A stretch of DNA of 11,616 nt from Gammaproteobacteria bacterium (GTDB taxonomy: Bacteria; Pseudomonadota; Gammaproteobacteria; UBA9339). The translations under genes and the position numbers were made by a program. Shown one piece after another: positions 7,239-11,616 of the stretch. The stretch spans positions 1 through 11,616 of the forward strand of contig JAHIYS010000069.1 in assembly GCA_018814965.1 (NCBI GenBank), in the 5' to 3' direction. The notes under the pieces are model-generated. The model saw nothing but the letters and a program-made list of their open reading frames with translations. It had not been told where the DNA came from and ran no database searches. Each line of letters opens with the position of its first letter. Position 1 is the stretch's first letter.

Positions 7239-7422
7239 GGGACTGTTGCAATCCGAATCTAAAACGCAAAAAATTTCGCTTCGAGCTTTCTCATCCCCTG
7301 CTCATTTACCCAGCCCCGCGGCCCGCAAACGACGCGGGTCTTAGGCTGGGTTATTATATTTAGCCCTTCGGGCGTGAAGTTGATAAAAAATTTTTTCTGA
7401 AATCTCAGTTTGCAACAGCCCC
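7239..7422 (+). mobile_element. MITE-like element, 184 bp, with terminal inverted repeats and 5-bp target duplication
   Basis: The left end GGGACTGTTGCAAT (7239-7252) and the right end TTTGCAACAGCCCC (7409-7422) are inverted repeats matching at 12 of 14 positions. ATAAA lies directly outside both ends (7234-7238 and 7423-7427), as expected of a target-site duplication. The interior holds a GC-rich core palindrome (ACCCAGCC 7308-7315, GGCTGGGT 7344-7351, inner CCCGC/GCGGG) shared with the copies at 931-1030 and 1102-1183. It has no coding capacity. The end sequence recalls IS6-family termini (GGCACTGTTGCAAA from memory), but that family makes 8-bp duplications, so the parent transposon is unidentified. 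Confidence 0.75.
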
Positions 7423-7447
7423 ATAAAGTTAAATTCAAATCTAGAAT

Positions 7448-7475
7448 TTGGGTTTATGGGGTGCTGTGTTAGAAT
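7448..7475 (+). promoter_or_regulatory. Candidate dacA promoter
   Basis: The -10 TAGAAT (7470-7475) is preceded by TGT (extended -10, 7467-7469), with a weak -35 TTGGGT at 7448-7453 and a 16-bp spacer. The predicted start is near 7482, giving a short leader with GGAGAG (7496-7501) before ATG 7510. It lies just 26 bp outside the MITE right end. Confidence 0.45.
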
Positions 7476-7509
7476 ATGGATAAATTTAGTCATTTGGAGA
7501 GATATTAGT

Positions 7510-8760
7510 ATGCAAAATAAATTAGTTACAATAATTAAGTTAAGCTTGATGTTTTTTGTGATTTATTTTACTGAAATTGGTTTTAGCGTCTCATGCGCTG
7601 CAGATTTGCCAATAACCAATGGTGCTGCATCCTCTACTGGTGTTCCATCTCTAACGCCTCAACCAACTCCATCTGCTAGATTATCTAGACCAGAAATAAT
7701 TCCTGCTGCACCTGATTTAGATGTTAAATCATACATAGTATTGGATGCTAATAGTGGTTATGTAATTGCTGAAAAAAATGCAAATAAGAGAGTGGCTCCC
7801 GCAAGTTTAACTAAGGTAATGAGCCTTTATTTAGCAGCCAATGCTTTGCGTACCGGGCAAGTTCATTATGATGATCAAGTGATTGTAAGTGAAAAAGCTT
7901 GGCGTACAGGTGGTTCTCGGATGTTTATTAAATTGGGTTCTAGTGTCTCAATTCAAGATTTAATCAAAGGTAGTGCGATTGCCTCAGGTAATGATGCTAC
8001 AGTAGCTATAGCGGAGCATCTCGCTGGTACTGAGCTAGCTTTTGTAGATCTTATGAATCAAACCGCGAATAATTTAAAAATGGATGGTACTCATTATGCT
8101 GATAGCAGTGGGTTGCCACATGGTGATAACTATAGTACCGCTTCTGATCTTGCTATTTTAGCTAGATCTTGGATTGCAAATTTCCCTGAATATTACATTT
8201 GGTTTAAGGATAAGTGGATCACTTATAATGGTATCAAACAGCCTAATCGTAATCGCTTATTGTGGCATGATTCTTCAGTTGATGGGATGAAAACTGGGCA
8301 TACTGAAGAGGCTGGATATTGTTTGATCGCTTCAGCTATGCGCAATGATATGCGTTTGATCGTAATTATCATGGGCTCAAAGAACGATAGTGCAAGAGCA
8401 AGCCAAAGTAAGGCATTATTGAATTATGGTTTCCGTTTCTTTGAAACCCATAAGTTATTTGCTATCAATACTACTATCAATACTGCAAAAGTATTGTTAG
8501 GTAAAAAGGGGGTCTCTGATTTAGGTCTACAAGAGAGTCTATATGTTACTTTGCCAGTGGGGCAGTATAAAAATCTTAAAGCTAACGCATCAATTTATAA
8601 GCGGCTGAAAGCTCCTATAGAAAAGGGTAAGGTTTGTGGCGAGCTAAACATTTCATTGGATAATAAAGTAATAGTAACTAAGCCTTTAGTAGCGCTCCAA
8701 GATAATCCGAAAGCTAATTTTATTTTTACCCTGTTTGATTATATTAAGATGTTGTTCTAA
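7510..8760 (+). CDS. dacA: D-alanyl-D-alanine carboxypeptidase DacA (penicillin-binding protein 5/6 type)
   Basis: A 416-residue serine peptidase (S11) from ATG 7510. This start has GGAGAG 8-13 bases upstream; an in-frame ATG at 7456 lies upstream of the candidate -10 and would spoil the signal peptide. The order is: signal peptide with probable cleavage after SCA (28-30); a Pro/Ser/Thr-rich linker (41-66); the catalytic domain with SLTK (Ser99 nucleophile, Lys102), SGN (159-161) and KTG (261-263); then the small beta-rich PBP5 C-terminal domain and a terminal amphipathic stretch (about 400-416) for membrane attachment. It removes the terminal D-Ala of peptidoglycan pentapeptides in the periplasm. 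All active-site motifs are intact. rlpA-dacA order is common in gammaproteobacteria; here a terminator and a mobile element separate them. Confidence 0.95.
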   Translation: MQNKLVTIIKLSLMFFVIYFTEIGFSVSCAADLPITNGAASSTGVPSLTPQPTPSARLSRPEIIPAAPDLDVKSYIVLDANSGYVIAEKNANKRVAPASLTKVMSLYLAANALRTGQVHYDDQVIVSEKAWRTGGSRMFIKLGSSVSIQDLIKGSAIASGNDATVAIAEHLAGTELAFVDLMNQTANNLKMDGTHYADSSGLPHGDNYSTASDLAILARSWIANFPEYYIWFKDKWITYNGIKQPNRNRLLWHDSSVDGMKTGHTEEAGYCLIASAMRNDMRLIVIIMGSKNDSARASQSKALLNYGFRFFETHKLFAINTTINTAKVLLGKKGVSDLGLQESLYVTLPVGQYKNLKANASIYKRLKAPIEKGKVCGELNISLDNKVIVTKPLVALQDNPKANFIFTLFDYIKMLF

Positions 8761-8778
8761 AAGTAACGCTAGTTGATG

Positions 8779-8809
8779 GGGGGTAGCTATACCCCCATTT
8801 TTAGTTTTT
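8779..8809 (+). terminator. Strong intrinsic terminator of dacA, shared with convergent trmB
   Basis: GGGGGTA (8779-8785), loop GCTA, TACCCCC (8790-8796) form a perfect 7-bp stem followed by ATTTTTAGTTTTT. The trmB stop codon (minus strand, 8801-8803) falls in the T-run. On the minus strand the hairpin lacks a following U-tract, so termination of trmB there would be less efficient. Confidence 0.85.
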
Positions 8810-9466
8810 CATAAATATGAATTCAAAATTATGATGTCCTAATCTTTCCCCGCGTTTTTCAAATCTGGTTGTTAATGGGCGTTTTTGTGATAAGGGAATA
8901 GTTTTTATAGTAAAATCAGGGCTATTTTTTAAGACTGTTTCGATATGGTTGGCATAATCTTCCCAGTCAGTAGCTATATGTAATATTCCTTGAGATTTCA
9001 ATTTTTTTTGTAATAGTTTAACAAAATCAGGTTGAATTAAGCGGCGTTTATTATGTCGTTTTTTAGGCCAAGGATCAGGAAATAAAATTAAAACCTTATC
9101 AAGAGAGTTATCTGGAATACATTTTTCTAAAACCAGTATTGCATCTTCATTATAGATTTTAATGTTATCTAATGGTTGCTTATGTAGCAAAGCTAGCAGG
9201 GAGGCTACCCCTGGTTTATATACCTCAATCCCAATAAAATCTTGTTTGGGATATTTTTGTGCTAAAGAAAAGATTGTTTCTCCATTACCAAAACCTATTT
9301 CTAGGATTAAAGAGGCTTTACGATCAAAGATCTTTTCTAAAGCGATAAGGCCAATATTCATATCTAATCTATATTTAGGCCATAGATCGTCAAATATTTT
9401 TTGTTTATTAATACCTAATTGACGTTCTCTTTTAACGAAACTTTTAATGTGTTTTATTGCGTTCAT
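8801..9466 (-). CDS. trmB: tRNA (guanine-N7-)-methyltransferase TrmB
   Basis: A 221-residue cytoplasmic SAM-dependent enzyme that makes m7G46 in the tRNA variable loop. The SAM-binding motif LEIGFGNGE is at 55-63 and the ribose-binding GIEVYKPG at 79-86. The family signature LFPDPWPKKRHNKRR (128-142) carries substrate-binding and catalytic residues. TDWEDYA (166-172) and the C-terminal TRFEKRGERLGH (200-211) complete the set. Length and motif order are normal. It is convergent with dacA, ending inside that gene's terminator. No clear Shine-Dalgarno lies before ATG 9466. yggX/mutY, neighbours in some genomes, are not here. Confidence 0.96.
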   Translation of the reverse strand: MNAIKHIKSFVKRERQLGINKQKIFDDLWPKYRLDMNIGLIALEKIFDRKASLILEIGFGNGETIFSLAQKYPKQDFIGIEVYKPGVASLLALLHKQPLDNIKIYNEDAILVLEKCIPDNSLDKVLILFPDPWPKKRHNKRRLIQPDFVKLLQKKLKSQGILHIATDWEDYANHIETVLKNSPDFTIKTIPLSQKRPLTTRFEKRGERLGHHNFEFIFMKN

Positions 9467-9678
9467 TTAGCTTGATTCTAAACGGTTAAACCATGGGGTC
9501 AAGTTTCTGTTTTAGATATATTAAAAATATTCGCATTTTCTAGCGTATTTAACTTTAGGTTTTTATGACTGGTTGTAGATTATTAGGGGTTATTAGCTAT
9601 CCCTATTTATTTTTTAAGTTTGTAGTTACAGCCTCTTCTAAATATACTTTTATAATCATGTTACGTATAATTAACAAT

Positions 9679-10335
9679 ATGATAAAAACCGTTTATAAAG
9701 CTATTATGCTAATTCTTAGCTGGGTTTCAGTATTTTGTTTTCAGAATAATTGCTATGCCAAAACCTATATAGAAGAAGTAGAAATTCCCTGTGCCCCATC
9801 ATACTATGAAGCAGTGTCGTATATTTCTCCTCCAATATTTGAGTTTTGTAAGACCCTGACGACAAAAGGGATAAAAAAACCGGGACATGAACGATTTATT
9901 ATAGAAAATGAGTATCAGCTTTTATATGTTGTCGCACAATGTATTACTTTATATGAAGGGAGGGAGTTTATAAGTAAAGAATTTGATATATTCAATGAAT
10001 CTGAGTTGAAGTTAAGTTGTAATAAAGGAGAAGGGATCCGGATAGTTTTTAAAAGCCCAAATAGCAAAAATCCAGATGATTATCGCTATTTTGGAGAGAT
10101 ATTGAATTATAAAGAAGATGGTGATGATGGGGAACGAGGTGGCGATGGTGAAGAAGGAGAAGAAGGAGAAAAAGGAGAAGAAGAGATCTTTGTTGGGCCG
10201 CCCCTTTTTGAGTATACAGATGAAGGATGGTCTAAAAAAGCAGGAAAACCTAGTCCTTTGTCGCATGTAGTTAGATCAATTTTTAGGCGGAACCCGCCTT
10301 GTTATTTTGGGGCAGGGCCAGGTTCTAAATTTTGA
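9679..10335 (+). CDS. Unrecognised secreted protein with a short acidic collagen-like tract
   Basis: I do not recognise this protein. From ATG 9679 it has 218 residues: a signal peptide (MIKTVYKAIMLILSWVSVF...) with likely cleavage after CYA (25-27), then a mature region with five cysteines (38, 57, 88, 114, 208), consistent with disulfides outside the cytoplasm. Residues 148-168 are seven unbroken Gly-X-Y triplets (GDD, GER, GGD, GEE, GEE, GEK, GEE), collagen-like in spacing but very acidic and without proline. A basic C-terminal end contains VVRSIFRRNPPC. In-frame ATGs at 9565 (AGG 5 bases upstream) and 9658 would add 38 or 7 residues and hide the signal peptide; no start has a good ribosome site. 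The gene stands alone between trmB and tRNA-Gly. Function unknown; a surface or exported role is inference. Confidence 0.6.
   Translation: MIKTVYKAIMLILSWVSVFCFQNNCYAKTYIEEVEIPCAPSYYEAVSYISPPIFEFCKTLTTKGIKKPGHERFIIENEYQLLYVVAQCITLYEGREFISKEFDIFNESELKLSCNKGEGIRIVFKSPNSKNPDDYRYFGEILNYKEDGDDGERGGDGEEGEEGEKGEEEIFVGPPLFEYTDEGWSKKAGKPSPLSHVVRSIFRRNPPCYFGAGPGSKF
10120..10182 (+). repeat. Nine-base-periodic purine-rich repeat coding Gly-X-Y triplets
   Basis: Seven consecutive 9-base units each begin with a Gly codon; the last four are near-identical (GGTGAAGAA, GGAGAAGAA, GGAGAAAAA, GGAGAAGAA). Such a tract can change unit number by slippage without shifting the frame. It is almost all purine on the + strand. 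Confidence 0.65.
10285..10299 (+). other. GC-rich hairpin inside the 3' end of the secreted-protein gene
   Basis: AGGCGG (10285-10290), loop AAC, CCGCCT (10294-10299) form a perfect 6-bp stem, followed by TGTTATTTT rather than a clean T-run. It ends 36 bases before the stop codon. It could be a chance of coding sequence or a weak transcription-termination/stability element. Confidence 0.3.
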
Positions 10336-10412
10336 ATTACTTGTTTTTGAGTAAAAATATGGTGGTAGATCTTAATGGTTGTTGACCCGCGGCTTAATAT
10401 ATCACAACACTT

Positions 10413-10441
10413 GTCGTCATGTGGCGAAGACTGCGGGATCC
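10413..10441 (+). repeat. Inverted-repeat arm A (REP-like, left of tRNA-Gly)
   Basis: The 29-base stretch from GTCGTCATG to GCGGGATCC matches the reverse complement of 10822-10850 at 26 of 29 positions. Its internal GTGGCGAAGACTGCGGG hairpin is partly decayed compared with the right copy. A further CCCGCGG at 10386-10392 can pair with CTGCGGG at 10431-10437. Confidence 0.6.
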
Positions 10442-10499
10442 ATAATGTTGTTTTTAATTACAGTTGATCTAATCGGGATCTTTTTACTATTTTCCTCTA

Positions 10500-10519
10500 G
10501 GCCTGAGTTTTTCAACAAG
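10500..10519 (+). repeat. Inverted-repeat arm B (left of tRNA-Gly)
   Basis: GGCCTGAGTTTTTCAACAAG is the inverted copy of 10869-10888 at 19 of 20 positions; weaker similarity (GACAAA, then a run ending TAAA) continues inward. I see no target duplication outside the two arms. Confidence 0.6.
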
Positions 10520-10586
10520 GCGACAAAGTATTAAACCAGATAAGTGAGCAATAGAGAGCTAAACCAGATTATTAGAGTTTTTAAGT

Positions 10587-10660
10587 TGGAGCGGGCGATG
10601 GGAATCGAACCCATACCTAAAGCTTGGGAAGCTTCAGTTCTACCACTAAACTACGCCCGC
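10587..10660 (-). tRNA. glyU: tRNA-Gly (anticodon CCC), CCA encoded
   Basis: A 74-nt cloverleaf on the minus strand. The acceptor stem GCGGGCG pairs with CGCCCGC, followed by discriminator T and an encoded CCA (10587-10589). The D arm is GTTTAGTGGTAGAAC. The anticodon arm GAAGC-TTCCCAA-GCTTT has one G-U closing pair and reads CCC at positions 34-36. The T arm is ATGGG-TTCGATT-CCCAT. It matches the E. coli glyU tRNA, as I recall it, almost throughout, and decodes GGG. It stands alone, enclosed by inverted repeats. Confidence 0.95.
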
Positions 10661-10685
10661 ATCTAATTCCAAACAGATCCTGAAG

Positions 10686-10712
10686 ATTAAAGTATTTGTT
10701 CTAAGGGGTCAA
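10686..10712 (-). promoter_or_regulatory. Candidate promoter of tRNA-Gly
   Basis: On the minus strand, TTGACC (10712-10707, 5 of 6 to the -35 consensus) and TTTAAT (10691-10686, 5 of 6 to the -10) are separated by 15 bp, slightly short. The predicted start near 10679 is about 19 nt before the mature 5' end, as expected for RNase P processing. Confidence 0.4.
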
Positions 10713-10821
10713 GTCTATGCGATATTGGGGTCAATTACTCCAAAAAACCGGCTCTTAATTTTATTGCTTTACCCCTCCAATAAAACAATAGTGCTGTTGT
10801 AATCTAAAAATCTTGCGTCTT

Positions 10822-10850
10822 GGATCCCGCGGTCTTCGCCGCAGGACGAC
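10822..10850 (-). repeat. Inverted-repeat arm A' (REP-like, right of tRNA-Gly)
   Basis: This is the reverse complement of arm A at 10413-10441 (26 of 29). Read on the minus strand, CCTGCGG-CGAAGA-CCGCGGG is a 7-bp hairpin with one G-U, better preserved than arm A. It lies about 73 nt past the end of the permease remnant on the minus strand and could act as a 3'-end structure. Confidence 0.6.
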
Positions 10851-10868
10851 ACCTTTATTGTTTTGTCT

Positions 10869-10888
10869 CTTGTTGAATAACTCAGGCC
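10869..10888 (-). repeat. Inverted-repeat arm B' (right of tRNA-Gly)
   Basis: CTTGTTGAATAACTCAGGCC is the inverted partner of 10500-10519 (19 of 20). Together the B arms bound a 389-bp segment containing tRNA-Gly and arm A'. Confidence 0.6.
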
Positions 10889-10922
10889 CAAATACAGACA
10901 GCAGCTATTAAATTATCTATTA

Positions 10923-11579
10923 CTAGGCGCCCAAAATCGGTAGTAGATGAAAGTTAACCAAGGTTTCGATAACCATAATTGCAACACCAGCTAGGATCAT
11001 CAACGCTAATAACCAGTTCCCGCCAGGAATCCTAATTGGTGATTTTATGGTGGTTGATTTTCTAAGTTTATATGCCATTAAAGCGGGCATGATAATTACC
11101 AGTATCGCGGCAAAAAATGCCGCATATCCCAAGGCATAAACAAATCCTTTAGGGTAGATTATAGTAAATATCAATGGTGGTAAAAAGGTCATAAGACCAG
11201 TTTGAATTCTACCTGATGCTGTATTTGGTCTTTTAAAGCCATCAGCTAAAAAGTCGAATAGACCAAGGGTAACTCCTAAAAATGAAGTGGTCATAGCAAT
11301 ATAGGAGAACCCATTAATGCAAAAGCTAACCCAACGATTTTGTAACAGGGTAGTAATGGACCCCAACATTAAGTTTAAAGAATCAGGGTGGCTAGAAAAA
11401 GTAGCAAAACCCATTGCGCCTCTAATTGGCACTATTCCCAGTACTGCAATTACCCATAGTAAATAAATAATAAGAGGAATTAATGCTCCCAAGATAACAG
11501 CCCATACAAGCAACCTTGGCTTAATTCCAACATAATTAGTAATGCTGGGTATGGTTGGATGAAATCCAAATGATGCCAC
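10923..11579 (-). pseudogene. HAAAP-family (tyrosine/tryptophan) amino-acid permease, C-terminal half; 5' disrupted
   Basis: A 218-codon frame opening at GTG 11577-11579, about half the usual 400 residues. Its first residues (MASFGFHPTIPSITNYVG) are the mid-protein SFGFH signature of TyrP/Mtr-type aromatic amino-acid transporters, followed by five or six membrane helices to a normal C-terminus (FHLLPILGA). The frame upstream carries TAA at 11595-11597 and, beyond it, codons for A-P-V-V-I-E, which resembles the P-x-x-x-x-SFGFH lead-in of the family. The simplest reading is an inserted stretch of about 24 nt with a stop, between the two halves. The substrate within the family cannot be told. 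It could still be expressed as a fragment, but loss of the N-terminal helices should abolish transport. The rest of the gene lies beyond the window. Confidence 0.7.
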
Positions 11580-11616
11580 TAACGCGTTTTTTGATTATTC
11601 TATAACAACAGGCGCA

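Noticed and set aside
7456..7509. Upstream ATG extension of dacA by 18 codons
   Set aside because: It precedes the likely -10, has no ribosome site, and puts charged residues before the signal peptide; ATG 7510 has GGAGAG at good spacing.
7594..7600. Possible lipobox at SVSC in DacA
   Set aside because: The residues before Cys do not fit L-[AS]-[GA]-C; SCA fits signal peptidase I cleavage, as expected for PBP5-type enzymes.
10012..10266. 84-codon minus-strand frame rich in Phe/Ser opposite the collagen-like gene
   Set aside because: The FFSFFSFF run is only the complement of the purine-rich Gly-X-Y tract.

Overview
The window is AT-rich, densely coding DNA that looks like a gammaproteobacterial chromosome. 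Support comes from a type IV minor pilin pair (PilW/PilX), the PhoH(YbeZ)-YbeY pair, RodA, an RlpA lipoprotein with a SPOR domain, a DacA-type carboxypeptidase, proteobacterial TrmB, a hydroxy/aromatic amino-acid (HAAAP) permease, and a tRNA-Gly(CCC) very close to E. coli glyU. Low GC, many small palindromic repeats and a broken permease gene suggest a host-associated lineage, perhaps Legionellales/Coxiellaceae-like. That placement is inference, not something the sequence proves.

Layout. Bases 1-738 (+): the 3' end of pilW and an overlapping pilX-like gene. Bases 739-1195: no gene, but a cloverleaf-like palindrome and two facing copies of a repeat family. Bases 1196-2583 (-): ybeY and phoH/ybeZ, overlapping by 4 nt. 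Bases 2584-2931: divergent intergenic region. Bases 2932-5762 (+): rodA and a TPR-methyltransferase fusion, 11 nt apart. Bases 6064-6939 (+): rlpA behind an extended -10 promoter. Bases 6940-7509: a terminator, an apparently intact 184-bp MITE-like element with terminal inverted repeats and a 5-bp target duplication, then the dacA promoter. Bases 7510-8760 (+): dacA, ending in a strong intrinsic terminator shared with convergent trmB (8801-9466, -). Bases 9679-10335 (+): an unrecognised secreted protein with a short acidic collagen-like tract. Bases 10336-10922: tRNA-Gly (-) enclosed by two interleaved pairs of inverted repeats. Bases 10923-11616 (-): the C-terminal half of an HAAAP permease with an in-frame stop just upstream of the surviving part.

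Function. The centre is a cell-envelope block: RodA polymerises glycan for elongation, RlpA is a lipoprotein acting on glycan strands, and DacA trims pentapeptides. PhoH/YbeY belong to ribosome/rRNA quality control, and TrmB makes m7G46 in tRNA. I see no defence system, prophage, CRISPR array or biosynthetic cluster. The least ordinary material is the repeat families, the collagen-like secreted protein, the rodA-methyltransferase pairing and the rlpA leader.
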